64,000 nt of DNA. Origin: Candidatus Sumerlaeota bacterium (GTDB taxonomy: Bacteria > Sumerlaeota > Sumerlaeia > JAFGJS01). The notes beneath the pieces are model-generated. The model had not been told where the DNA came from, ran no database searches, and saw only the letters and a list, made by a program, of their open reading frames with translations. The stretch covers positions 1 through 64,000 of the forward strand of contig JAFGJS010000085.1 of the NCBI GenBank assembly GCA_016928995.1, written 5' to 3'. Made by a program: the position numbers and the translations under genes. Shown in pieces: positions 34,955 to 44,111 of this stretch; position 1 is the stretch's first letter, and each line of letters starts with the position of its first letter.

Positions 34955-37204
34955 CTACATCAAATCGAGCGGATCGACGTCGATGGTGATGTGAGTGCGA
35001 CTGCGGGGATTATGCTGTTCGAAATCGGCGAGTGCGCGGGAGACGATGGAGCGCATCACAGACGGCTTGCCGCCGCGCAAGAGCAGGCGCCAGCGGTATT
35101 TCTTGTTGATATACGCCACAGCCGCAGGCGCCGGACCAAGCGCCGTCGCCAGGGCATCATCCACGCCCGCGCGGATGACGCGGTCGATCACGCCGCGCAA
35201 CACGCGCGCCATGCGCTGCGTTTGGTCCGGATCGGCGCCCGTGATCAGCAGCCCGATCAGCCGCGTGTGCGGCGGCAGGCGCAGCGTGGCGCGATAGCGG
35301 ATCTCGCGATTGTAAAACGCGGCGTAATCATGCTTCTGCGCGCAGAGAATGCTGAAGTGATCCGGGCAATACGTCTGCACGCAAACCAAGCCCTCCTTGT
35401 CGCGGCGTCCGGCGCGGCCGGCCACTTGCGTGAGCAGGTTGAACGTGCGCTCGGACGCGCGGAAGTCGGGCTGAAACAGCGACACGTCGGCCATCACCAC
35501 GCCGACCAGCGTGACGCGCGGCAGGTCGAAGCCCTTGGCGATCATCTGTGTGCCGAGGATGATGTCCACACCCCCCTCGTTGATCTCGCGCCACTTTTCG
35601 AGATAGGAGAACTTCGACGACGTCGTGTCGAGGTCGATGCGCAGGCACTTGGCGCCGGGGAACGCCTCGGCCACCTCTTCCTCGATGCGCTCGGTGCCCA
35701 TGCCGATAGCGTGGAACGCCTTGCTTTCGCACTGCGGACAGCGCGACGGCATGGGGATCGCCTGGCCGCAGAGGTGGCACACCAGCATGTTGCGCCGCTT
35801 GTGATAAGTCAACAGGATGTCGTCATGCTCGCACGAGCAGCGATAGCCGCACTCGCGGCACATCACGATGGGATTGTAGCCGCGGCGATTGAGAAACAGG
35901 ATCGACTGCTCCCCGGCCTCCAGCCGCCGGTTCACTTCCTCGATCAATTCAAGCGAAAAGAGGCCGGTGTTGCGATTGATCATCGCCTCGCGCTGCATGT
36001 CGATCAGGCGCACCGGAGGCAGCGGCGCCGCGTTGGGCCGCTGCCGCAAACACAACAGCGCGAACTTGCCGGCCTCCGCGTTGCGATACGCCTCCAGGCT
36101 CGGCGTGGCCGTGCCCATGATCACCGCCGCGTCCGTTTTGCTGGCGCGCATCAACGCCACGTCGCGCGCGTGATAGCGCGGCGCCGAGTCCTGCTTGTAG
36201 CTCGCCTCCTGCTCCTCGTCGATCACGATCAGCCCCAGCCGCGGAAACGGCGTGAAGACGGCGGAGCGCGCGCCGATCACAATGTCGATCTCGCCGCGCT
36301 GGATCGCGAGGTACAAATCGTATTTCTGCCCGATGTTCAGCGCGCTGTTATACACGCCCACGCGTGCGCCGAAGCGCTTGCGGAAGCGCTCGATGGTCTG
36401 CGGCGTGAGCGAAATTTCCGGCACAAGCACGATGGCCTGGCGGCCCTGCTCCAGCGTACGACCGATGGCTTGCAGATAGATTTCCGTCTTGCCGCTGCCC
36501 GTCACGCCATGCAGCAGGTGCGCGCCGAAGCGTTGCGCATCCAAATTCTCTATGATGCGTTGGAATGCCGCGGATTGCTCCTCAGTGAGTTTTAACGGCG
36601 GCTCAATACCTTCGGCTGTGGGATAATCGTCTTCACGCCGGACTGTTTCACGGCGCTCGCGAGCCAACCCGCGCTTCACCAACCCCAGCGTGACGGCGCG
36701 GCTGCTGTTCGTGCTTTCCTGAATATCCTCGGCTGTCCAGGCGCCCTGCGGAGCTTGCAGAAAAAACTCCAGCACGGCGCGCTGCTTATCCGTCAACCGT
36801 TCATGACTCAACGCATGCAGCGCGGCCGCCTCATCCGCCGCGCCGTATTTCTTGACGGAAAGCGTGCGCACATCCTTGAAGCCGATGAAGGAAATGCATT
36901 GCAGCGCCTCGCCCAAGCCGCACATGTAATACTCCGCCATCCATCCGCCAAGCGTAAGGAGCTCCGGCGAGAGCCGGAAATCCGGCGTCAGCCGTTCCAT
37001 CACGGACTTGTGGCGCTTCGCCTTCTTTTCCGCCGTGCGGCGCAGCACGCAACCGGAGCGTTCGCCGCCCTTCACCGGCACGCGCACCAGCGCTCCAGGC
37101 ACGATCGCATCTTCCAGCAACGGCGGCACGGCATACTGGTAGCTTTCGATGGCTGGAATTTGCAGCGCCACGTCAGCGTATGGCAGATTAGGCTGATGAT
37201 CCAA
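34955..37204 (-). CDS. priA: Primosomal protein N' (replication restart helicase)
   Basis: PriA reloads the replisome at stalled forks. The 749-residue protein has the N-terminal 3'-binding domain, the helicase motor with HGVTGSGKTEIYLQ (Walker A), VIDEEQEASYKQ (motif II), and the zinc module of paired cysteines (CRECGYRCSC, CHLCGQ, CPQC), then motifs V/VI with GTQMIAKGFDLP and QVAGRAGR. The usual DEEH box reads DEEQ, a small variation. The start is TTG, supported by GAGAGG 8-9 nt upstream; no in-frame ATG lies near. It stands next to the AT-rich island. Confidence 0.95.
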   Translation of the reverse strand: MDHQPNLPYADVALQIPAIESYQYAVPPLLEDAIVPGALVRVPVKGGERSGCVLRRTAEKKAKRHKSVMERLTPDFRLSPELLTLGGWMAEYYMCGLGEALQCISFIGFKDVRTLSVKKYGAADEAAALHALSHERLTDKQRAVLEFFLQAPQGAWTAEDIQESTNSSRAVTLGLVKRGLARERRETVRREDDYPTAEGIEPPLKLTEEQSAAFQRIIENLDAQRFGAHLLHGVTGSGKTEIYLQAIGRTLEQGRQAIVLVPEISLTPQTIERFRKRFGARVGVYNSALNIGQKYDLYLAIQRGEIDIVIGARSAVFTPFPRLGLIVIDEEQEASYKQDSAPRYHARDVALMRASKTDAAVIMGTATPSLEAYRNAEAGKFALLCLRQRPNAAPLPPVRLIDMQREAMINRNTGLFSLELIEEVNRRLEAGEQSILFLNRRGYNPIVMCRECGYRCSCEHDDILLTYHKRRNMLVCHLCGQAIPMPSRCPQCESKAFHAIGMGTERIEEEVAEAFPGAKCLRIDLDTTSSKFSYLEKWREINEGGVDIILGTQMIAKGFDLPRVTLVGVVMADVSLFQPDFRASERTFNLLTQVAGRAGRRDKEGLVCVQTYCPDHFSILCAQKHDYAAFYNREIRYRATLRLPPHTRLIGLLITGADPDQTQRMARVLRGVIDRVIRAGVDDALATALGPAPAAVAYINKKYRWRLLLRGGKPSVMRSIVSRALADFEQHNPRSRTHITIDVDPLDLM

Positions 37205-37314
37205 AAGTGGAGCCTCTCATCGAAATCGTGGCGAATGGTTCATGCAACACTCAGAATAACAAGACCTTGCTCAGGCGCAAAGCGCCATGGCGCATCTTGA
37301 CTTGATCCCGTGTC

Positions 37315-37475
37315 TTTTCTTGCTCTTGCTCCGATTAACCGCCTCGCAGCCGTAAATTTACTTCAACGCAGTGTCGTTCTTTAAATCCAAATTCCGAAGC
37401 CGGATACGGGAATCGGATTGAGAGCAAGAGCAGGAGCAGGAGCAAGAACGAGAAGCGCATCATCCAGATAAGCTT
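37315..37475. repeat. Intergenic element flanked by TTGCTC/GAGCAA arrays, copy 2
   Basis: Left arm TTTTCTTGCTCTTGCTCC at 37315-37332 and right arm of GAGCAA/GAGCAG hexamers at 37419-37450, the same overall 136-bp size as the copy at 10592. Beyond the right arm, GCGCATCATCCAGAT...AAGATACGC to about 37485 corresponds in position and pattern to the sequence beyond copy 1. The remainder of the 500-bp gap 37205-37704 holds nothing else I recognise. Confidence 0.7.
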
Positions 37476-37704
37476 AAGATACGCTCATAACGACACGCAA
37501 AACCAAAGCTGTGAATATTTTTCTTGCGTTTCCCTCAGTTTTCAAGAGCATTATTAATATTGCGTTTGGCTCTTTCGCCGACTAATATTTTACGACTGTC
37601 GGCCTAAATGTACGCGGAACGATTCATTTTTTTTGAGGATGCCTTGCCGCGAAGCGACCTCGATGTGTTTGTGGAAAGTGATTATTATCAGGAAACGAGG
37701 CATT

Positions 37705-39606
37705 ATGCTCATTCATTTATCACTTCAGCGCAAAGCAAGTACGCGCTGTTCATTGACTATCCTTCAATCTTTCATCGTTGCCTGGGCATTGACGCTGAGC
37801 ACGGGGCCGGTCTTTGCTGAACTGACTACGCATGATCCCGTGGAAATTGAGAACCAGGCGCGATCATTGATGCTATCCAGCCAGTATCGCGAGTGCCTGA
37901 TCATGTGCCGGGAGGCGCAAGCCGAAAATCTCGACACGCCGGCGATGAAATTTTTCATCTATAAGTGCGAGCAAGAAGTCGGTCCGATGCCGCTGGAGCT
38001 CTTCATCAAAGACGAACCGACCACCGCGACGGATGAAGCCAGCACAGGCACGGACATCGGCATGATGGAAACGAACCTCGGCGGCATGGACGACGGCGCC
38101 GCCGCATTCCAGGAAACGGCGGAGGAATCGGACGCCAGCGCCGCGATGGCGTATCAGACCTTCGCCATGAGCCAGCAAAGTGAAACGGAGACCAGCGCAA
38201 CCGCCCAGTTCGAGGGCGAGGGCGCCGCAATTCCGTCCGAACAGACCGAACCGGAAACGCCAGAGATCATGGAACCAGAGATTTCTCCTTCGGTCGAGCC
38301 GACACAATCGATAGACACACCCTCTCCGCCTATTGAACCGGAGATTGCACTTGAACCGGAAACCATGCCGGAGCCAGAGACGGCGATAAAAATCAATATC
38401 ATGCTGATCCTGGGCGTCTTTCTCGGCGTGCTGGCCGGAGGGATTGTCATCATGGTGCTCGTCGTGGTGTTTTTATCCAAACGGCAGGTTTCCAGCCGCA
38501 TCAAGCAGCAGAAACGCGAAGCGCAGATGCTATCAGCGCCCGCCAGTGAAACCGAAGACGCCGGCGATGAGTATTACGAGGATGGCGAGGAGATTGACTA
38601 CTCCGACGAACAGGAATATGGCGACGAGGAAGGCAACGAATACGAGGAAGAGAGCGCCGGCGATGTGGAATCTGCGGAGGCGGCTTCTGTCGAGGAGATG
38701 TTCAGCTACCTCGGTTCGGATGAAGAGAGCGAGCCGCAGCCCACAAACCGAAGAGGCGTGACTAGGCCCGTGAAAACACTCCGGATGGACGCTCAAGACG
38801 AAGAAGCCCATGAGGAATACGACGGCAACGAATCATCGCAGATCCAGGTTCCGTTGAGCGCTGCGCAGTCCGAACTGGCAGAAGAAGAAGAGGAAGTCAT
38901 CTCGCTGGATCTGGATGATGACTCCGCCCCCATCGTGACCGCTCCGAAACCAAAGCCGACTCCGCCCGCAAAGGCGCCGTCCGCGCCGTCTTCAAGCGCA
39001 TCCAGATCCGCATCGGATTCCGATGAATCCATCGACCTCGGCGGAGAGCCGGATCTTTCATTCGAGGCGATGAATGATAAGACGGCCCAATTCACGCATC
39101 CCAAACTCGGCGACACTGACCTGCCCAAAAGCGGACTGTCCGGACGCGGCGCGACGATGACGCCGCCGCCAAGCGACCTTCCGGACCTGGAACTCCCGGA
39201 GGAAAATATGTCGACTCCTCCGCCGGGAGATGAGGGACCGCCGGAATTCGGCAACGCCCAGACGCAGATCCTCGGCGCTGATGAATTGCCGCATCCCGCT
39301 TCATCGGATGAGATCCCGATGTCCCTCGACGAAGATGAAGATCCGAGCATTCAGGAAACGCAAACCTTCACGCCGATCCAGGAGGTGGATGACGAACTGG
39401 AGAGCACGCGGGTGAATCCCGCTTCGCGCGAAAAGGCGCTGTTCCAGGATCAATTCGCGCGCGGCATGGAGGCCAGCCGCAAGGGCCAATGGAAGGAAGC
39501 CGTGCATCACCTCAGCATCGCGCTGGCGCTGGACGACTCCAACGAGGAGCTGAAAGAGCAGTTGAAAATCGCCCGTGAGAAACGGCGCGAAGAGGAAAAC
39601 AAATAA
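37705..39606 (+). CDS. Acidic type I membrane protein with C-terminal TPR-like helix pair
   Basis: Not a recognised family. The 633-residue protein has a signal peptide ending near GPVFAE (about residue 38), an extracytoplasmic part with one TPR-like helix pair (ENQARSLMLSSQYRECLIMC), a Pro/Glu/Thr-rich stretch, one membrane helix (about residues 232-256, LILGVFLGVLAGGIVIMVLV), and a very acidic cytoplasmic region (EEYYEDGEE-type runs, EEEEEV). It closes with another TPR-like pair (GMEASRKGQWKEAVHHLSIA). ATG 37705 follows GAGG and directly precedes the signal peptide; the frame is open further upstream. A scaffold or signalling role is possible. Confidence 0.72.
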   Translation: MLIHLSLQRKASTRCSLTILQSFIVAWALTLSTGPVFAELTTHDPVEIENQARSLMLSSQYRECLIMCREAQAENLDTPAMKFFIYKCEQEVGPMPLELFIKDEPTTATDEASTGTDIGMMETNLGGMDDGAAAFQETAEESDASAAMAYQTFAMSQQSETETSATAQFEGEGAAIPSEQTEPETPEIMEPEISPSVEPTQSIDTPSPPIEPEIALEPETMPEPETAIKINIMLILGVFLGVLAGGIVIMVLVVVFLSKRQVSSRIKQQKREAQMLSAPASETEDAGDEYYEDGEEIDYSDEQEYGDEEGNEYEEESAGDVESAEAASVEEMFSYLGSDEESEPQPTNRRGVTRPVKTLRMDAQDEEAHEEYDGNESSQIQVPLSAAQSELAEEEEEVISLDLDDDSAPIVTAPKPKPTPPAKAPSAPSSSASRSASDSDESIDLGGEPDLSFEAMNDKTAQFTHPKLGDTDLPKSGLSGRGATMTPPPSDLPDLELPEENMSTPPPGDEGPPEFGNAQTQILGADELPHPASSDEIPMSLDEDEDPSIQETQTFTPIQEVDDELESTRVNPASREKALFQDQFARGMEASRKGQWKEAVHHLSIALALDDSNEELKEQLKIAREKRREEENK

Positions 39607-39635
39607 ACGCGCACGAAATGCGCGAATACAATCAG

Positions 39636-39666
39636 AAAAAGGGCGCTGACGACGGCGCCCTTTTTT
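39636..39666 (+). terminator. Intrinsic terminator
   Basis: A GGGCGC / GCGCCC stem (39641-39646, 39655-39660) with an 8-nt loop is flanked by AAAAA and TTTTTT. It starts about 30 bp after the stop of the acidic membrane protein and ends 22 bp before the ABC transporter start, so it should separate the two transcripts. Confidence 0.85.
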
Positions 39667-39687
39667 CAATGAAACCCGGCGCGACTG

Positions 39688-40461
39688 ATGATGAATGTTT
39701 CACGCGACATCGTTGAATTTCGAAACGTGAGTTTCAGCTACGACGGCAAACCGGCGCTGGAAGACGTGAACCTGACGATCCCGGCGAACGAATTCGGCGC
39801 GATCGTCGGGCCGAATGGCGGCGGCAAAACCACGCTGTTGCGCTTGATGCTGGGGCTGCTCAAGCCGGACCGCGGCGAATTGCTCCTCTTCGGCCAAACT
39901 CCGGCGCAAGCCCGCATGCGTGTGGGCTATGTGCCGCAACATCTGCAATACGACCCGCAGTTTCCCGTCACCGCGCTCGACGTGACGCTGATGGGACGCT
40001 TGCGGCCGCGGCGCTTCGGCGGATATACGGCGGCGGACCTTGAGGCGGCGCGCGGCGCTCTTGAACGCATGAACCTTTCCTCGCTGGAACGGCGCGCGTT
40101 CTCCGCTCTCTCCGGCGGAGAGCGTCAGCGGGCTTTGATCGCCCGCGCCCTGGCCTGCGAACCGGAACTCTTGCTATTGGACGAGCCGGCGGCCAACGTC
40201 GATCCGCGAGCCGAAGAGCAGCTGTATGCGATCCTGCGCGAACTCAATACGCGCATGGCGATCCTGATGGTTTCGCATGACATCGGCATCGTTTCGAAAT
40301 TGATGCGCAGCGTGATCTGCTGCAACAAAAAGGTCGTTGTGCATCCGACCAGCGAGCTGACCGGCGACGCGATCCGCGACATCTATGCTGGCGACGTGAG
40401 GATGGTGCGCCATGACCATCGCTGCGCGGAGGAGGGGCATACTCATGACGCCGTTCGTTGA
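39688..40461 (+). CDS. Zinc/manganese-type ABC transporter ATP-binding protein
   Basis: A 257-residue ABC ATPase of the ZnuC/MntB group: Walker A GPNGGGKTTLLR, Q-loop YVPQHLQ, signature LSGGERQRALIARAL, Walker B LLLLDEPAANVD and switch His in MVSHD. The C-terminus is His-rich (RHDHRCAEEGHTHD), as common in zinc-linked ATPases. It overlaps the permease gene by 17 bp, so the two are translationally coupled. No substrate-binding protein gene is adjacent. The double ATG at 39688/39691 leaves the exact start open. Confidence 0.9.
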   Translation: MMNVSRDIVEFRNVSFSYDGKPALEDVNLTIPANEFGAIVGPNGGGKTTLLRLMLGLLKPDRGELLLFGQTPAQARMRVGYVPQHLQYDPQFPVTALDVTLMGRLRPRRFGGYTAADLEAARGALERMNLSSLERRAFSALSGGERQRALIARALACEPELLLLDEPAANVDPRAEEQLYAILRELNTRMAILMVSHDIGIVSKLMRSVICCNKKVVVHPTSELTGDAIRDIYAGDVRMVRHDHRCAEEGHTHDAVR

Positions 40462-41290
40462 CGCCCTTCTCAACCCGGACTTTCCCTTCCTGCGGCACGC
40501 GCTGATCGCCGGACTGCTCAGCAGCGTCGCGTTCGGCGTCTGCGGCTCGTACGTGGTTTCGAAACGCATCAGCTACATCGCCGGCGCCATCGCCCATTGC
40601 GTGCTGGGCGGCATCGGCGTCGCGCTGTGGCTCCGAGGCGCGCATGGCGTCGAGGCATGGTGGTGCGCGCCGATGAGCGGCGCCATTCTCGCCGCGCTGA
40701 TCGCCGCCCTGCTGATCGGCTGGGTCAGTCTGAAAGCCAAACAACGCGAGGACACCGTGATTGGAGCGCTCTGGGCCATCGGCATGGCCGTCGGATTGCT
40801 CTTCCTCGCGCGCACGCCGGGCTACGTCGATCCGATGAGCTACCTCTTCGGCAACATCCTCATGATCACGCGAAGCGACCTGTGGCTGATCCTCGCGCTG
40901 GACGTTGTGATTGCGGCGGGCGGATTGCTGTTTTACCACAACCTGCTGGCGATCTGCTTTGACGAGGAATACGCCCGGCTGCGCGGCATCTCGGTTGAGC
41001 GGCATTATCTCGGGCTGCTTTGTCTCACGGCGCTCACGGTGGTGCTGCTGGTCAGCGTGGTGGGAATCGTGCTGGTCGTCGCGTTGCTGACGCTGCCCGC
41101 GGCCGTGGCCGGGCACTATGCGCGCAAACTCTGGCAGATGATGCTGCTTGCCGTCGTCCTCTGCGCCATCTTCATCAGCGGCGGACTCTGGGCCAGTTAT
41201 GCCGCCGACCTTCAATCCGGTCCGTTGATCATCATCATCGCCGGCGCCGTTTATCTCGTCTCCACCGGCGTCCAAGCCCTGCGAGAATAA
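40445..41290 (+). CDS. Zinc/manganese-type ABC transporter permease
   Basis: A 281-residue ABC-3 family (ZnuB/MntC-like) inner-membrane permease with eight or nine hydrophobic helices. Family landmarks: FLRHALIAGLLSSVAFGVCG at the N-terminus, SYIAGAIAHCVLGGIG, DPMSYLFGNIL, and VSVVGIVLVVALLTLPAAVA near the C-terminus. ATG 40445 is preferred over the longer frame because a GGAGG lies about 10-12 nt upstream, inside the ATPase gene. Metal specificity cannot be read from sequence. Confidence 0.9.
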   Translation: MTPFVDALLNPDFPFLRHALIAGLLSSVAFGVCGSYVVSKRISYIAGAIAHCVLGGIGVALWLRGAHGVEAWWCAPMSGAILAALIAALLIGWVSLKAKQREDTVIGALWAIGMAVGLLFLARTPGYVDPMSYLFGNILMITRSDLWLILALDVVIAAGGLLFYHNLLAICFDEEYARLRGISVERHYLGLLCLTALTVVLLVSVVGIVLVVALLTLPAAVAGHYARKLWQMMLLAVVLCAIFISGGLWASYAADLQSGPLIIIIAGAVYLVSTGVQALRE

Positions 41291-41307
41291 TCCTCACGGA
41301 CAATCCT

Positions 41308-42717
41308 CTAATCACTCTCTTCATCCATGCCGTGTTTATGCTTGCGGCGGCGCTCTTCTTTCCATTCGATGCGCTTGCGTCCGCGTTGGGCGCGTTCCTT
41401 GCGCCGCGTTTCGGGATCCGCGCCGCCTGAGATCCAATCCGCGTCATACGGCCCGATGATCTCAGCAGGATCCGGACCAGTGTAAGGCTTGGACTTCGGC
41501 TTCTTGGGCTTGGGCGGATGCTTCTCGGCGTGCTTCGCCTGGCTGCGCTCCAGCCGGCGCAGCGAATCGGCGAAATGCTCCCGCTCCTGCCTTGTCCACG
41601 TATGTTCCATCTGCGGCAAAAACTCGCGCTGCGACCAGTCCGTTTCACGCTCATGCAGCATGCGGCCGCGCAACTCCACCTGCTCGCGATTGAGCAATCC
41701 CTCACGCCATTCATCCGGAATCTGCTCGACGCCGAAACGCGCGCCCGCCAGCGCGCCGACGATGGCGCCCACGCTGCACGTGGCGCGGCCTTCATTCACC
41801 GCCGCGCGCACGGCTTGCAGGAAGTTGCCGCGGCTGAGCGCGAAGTAAAGACACATCGTCGCCGCGGCGGGAGCGAAGCCCTGCGTCGTGTCCTTGATCG
41901 GATGCTCCGGTCCGCAAAGGTTGGCCTGCGCGATGATCGTGCGGCGCGTCAGATCGTCGTCGCCCTCGCGCACGCACGCCCACAATGCGCCCAGCGTCTC
42001 CGAGATATGATGCGCGCCAAAGATGCGCATGGCCGGATCGAGCGAATCCCAATATTCGTCCTTCAGCCGTCCCTCCAGCTCGCGAGTGAAGCGGATCAAC
42101 TCCTGGCAAATCGCCTCGACTTCCAACCGAAGCGGATCGTCCGCGGCAACAAGCAGCGACACGGCGCGAGCCACGGCGCCAGCCGCGGCCACGGCGCGAG
42201 GATCGTTATGCGTGATTAGAGCGGCATGAATCGCCGCCTGCGCCATGGACTGAGGATCATCGCGAAAGTACAATCCGGCGGGGATCGCGCGCACGGCTGC
42301 GGCGATGTTGGGCGAAGGCCGTCCGCAGTTCAGCGGCTCCTGTCCGTCCGCCATCGCATTGATCGCCACGCGCAGATCGCTGTCCGCGCCGCGCCATGAT
42401 CCGAAGCGTCCTCGTTCACTAGAGCCATCGCCGCACAATTGAACAAACAACTGCGCCAGCGCATCGGGAATCAAGTCGCCGTCTTCGCAGAGTGCATCGG
42501 CTACGGCCAGCGCCTGCTGCGTGAAGGCCGTGTAAAGCCCCGCAAGCCGCCAACGCCGAGGCTCATCGGGAAAAAGCTCTTCGGCGTCGAGCCATCCCTC
42601 CACTTCGCCGGCCACCTGCCTGATATGCCCAGCTTTCATGCCTTCGAACGGCGCGCCAAGCGCGTCGCCGATGGCTAATCCAGAGAGGCATGCAATATGA
42701 CGATCCAGGGAATTCAT
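41308..42717 (-). CDS. ADP-ribosylglycohydrolase (DraG/ARH) family protein without metal ligands
   Basis: The 469-residue protein shows the all-helical ARH fold: SGLAIGDALGAPFEG at the N-terminus, THNDPRAVAAAGAVARAV and GAIVGALAGARFG. Active ARH/DraG enzymes bind two Mg ions with a TDDT motif and a GGDTDT motif. Here these read YTAFTQQ and EGRATCSV, so all acidic ligands are gone and hydrolase activity by the known mechanism is unlikely. A Pro/Lys-rich, highly basic tail follows (residues 385-469). ATG 42717 is chosen over a TTG eight codons upstream. It lies 20 bp downstream of citrate synthase, itself downstream of PII; DraG is a known PII partner in diazotrophs. Confidence 0.78.
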   Translation of the reverse strand: MNSLDRHIACLSGLAIGDALGAPFEGMKAGHIRQVAGEVEGWLDAEELFPDEPRRWRLAGLYTAFTQQALAVADALCEDGDLIPDALAQLFVQLCGDGSSERGRFGSWRGADSDLRVAINAMADGQEPLNCGRPSPNIAAAVRAIPAGLYFRDDPQSMAQAAIHAALITHNDPRAVAAAGAVARAVSLLVAADDPLRLEVEAICQELIRFTRELEGRLKDEYWDSLDPAMRIFGAHHISETLGALWACVREGDDDLTRRTIIAQANLCGPEHPIKDTTQGFAPAAATMCLYFALSRGNFLQAVRAAVNEGRATCSVGAIVGALAGARFGVEQIPDEWREGLLNREQVELRGRMLHERETDWSQREFLPQMEHTWTRQEREHFADSLRRLERSQAKHAEKHPPKPKKPKSKPYTGPDPAEIIGPYDADWISGGADPETRRKERAQRGRKRIEWKEERRRKHKHGMDEESD

Positions 42718-42737
42718 ATGAAGTTCTTTCCAGCGTA

Positions 42738-44039
42738 TCAACGCATCTTGAGAGGCGTGTAATCGCGCAGGGGCGATCCGGCGTAGATTTGGCGCGGACG
42801 GTTGATGCGCGCCGCCGCATCATGGCTCATCTCGCGCCAATGCGCGATCCAGCCGGGCATGCGGCCGATGGCGAAGATCACCGTGAACATATTCACCGGA
42901 ATGCCGATGGCTTTGAGGATGATGCCGCTGTAGAAATCCACATTGGGATACAGATTGCGTTCGATGAAGTATTCGTCGTTCAGCGCGGCCTCTTCGAGTT
43001 CGATCGCGATCTCCAGGATCCGCTGATTCGCTCCGAGCGCCTGGAGCACAGCGTCGCATTGCTCTTTGAGGATCTTCGCACGTGGATCAAAGTTCTTATA
43101 CACGCGATGGCCGAAGCCCATCAGGCGCGTATGGCTGCTCTTGTCTTTCACGCGGTCGATGAAATCCCTGGTGGTCAAGCCGCTTCCGGCGATCTGTTCC
43201 AACATATCAATCACCGCCATGTTCGCGCCGCCATGCAACGGGCCCCACAGCGCGCAGACGCCGGCCGAAACCGACGCGTAGAGATTCGCGCGGCTGGAGC
43301 CGACCATGCGCACGGTGGATGTGGAGCAATTCTGCTCATGATCGGCGTGCAGGATCAGGATGCGATCCAATGCGCGCGCCACTTCCGGCTTGGCGTTGTA
43401 GCGCCGGTACGGCACGCTGAACATCATGTGCAGCAGATTCGACGCGTAATCCAGTCCGGGATGGGGATAGCGAAACGGCTCGCCGACGGTTTTCTTATGC
43501 GCGAACGCGGAGATCGTGCTGACCTTTGCGATCAAACGCGCGGCCGCGATGTCGAAGTCAGCGCCCTCTGAGGCGTACAGCGCGGGCTGATAGCATCCCA
43601 TCGCGTTGATCATGGCGGAAATCATCGGCATCGGATGCGCTGTGCGCGGAAAGCCCTCGAAGTGATAATGCAACGATTCATTGATCAGCGACGTTTCCGC
43701 CACGGTTTTGCTGAATTTCTTCAGCTGTTCGCGCATGGGAAGCTCGCCATAGATCAAAAGCCAGGCGGTTTCGAGAAACGTGGAGTGCTCCGCCAGCTGC
43801 TCAATGGGTATTCCGCGATAACGCAGGACGCCCTTTTCGCCGTCGATAAAAGTGATCTTGCTGACGCAAGAGCCGGTGTTGGCGAATCCGCTGTCCAGGG
43901 TGATGTGGCTGGTTTTGCCGCGCAACTGGGTGATATCGATCCCTCGTTCGCCTTCCGTTCCCTCCCAGACGGGCAGTTCCACCGTGCTCCCCTCCAACGC
44001 CAACATCGCGTTTTTACACTCGTGCAACCCGTCGCTCAT
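42738..44039 (-). CDS. gltA: Citrate synthase, paralogue 1
   Basis: Condenses oxaloacetate and acetyl-CoA to citrate. The 433-residue protein is of the hexameric Gram-negative type. Catalytic residues are intact: His in GPLHGGAN, His in GFGHRVYKNFDPR and Asp in NVDFYSG; HADHEQNCSTSTVR is also conserved. GGGAG precedes the ATG by 7 nt. It starts 72 bp after the PII gene ends and is followed after 20 bp by the ARH-like gene, suggesting co-expression. A second, similarly complete paralogue lies at 51489-52778. Confidence 0.95.
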   Translation of the reverse strand: MSDGLHECKNAMLALEGSTVELPVWEGTEGERGIDITQLRGKTSHITLDSGFANTGSCVSKITFIDGEKGVLRYRGIPIEQLAEHSTFLETAWLLIYGELPMREQLKKFSKTVAETSLINESLHYHFEGFPRTAHPMPMISAMINAMGCYQPALYASEGADFDIAAARLIAKVSTISAFAHKKTVGEPFRYPHPGLDYASNLLHMMFSVPYRRYNAKPEVARALDRILILHADHEQNCSTSTVRMVGSSRANLYASVSAGVCALWGPLHGGANMAVIDMLEQIAGSGLTTRDFIDRVKDKSSHTRLMGFGHRVYKNFDPRAKILKEQCDAVLQALGANQRILEIAIELEEAALNDEYFIERNLYPNVDFYSGIILKAIGIPVNMFTVIFAIGRMPGWIAHWREMSHDAAARINRPRQIYAGSPLRDYTPLKMR

Positions 44040-44111
44040 TTTTGCGCTCCCGCTTTGAGTTATTTATTCAGTGCCATCGGCCATTGCAGTCTCCGGAGCG
44101 ATTCCGGCGCG

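Noticed and set aside
34991-36595. 534-codon plus-strand frame opposite priA
   Set aside because: His- and Arg-rich shadow of the PriA coding strand without domains.
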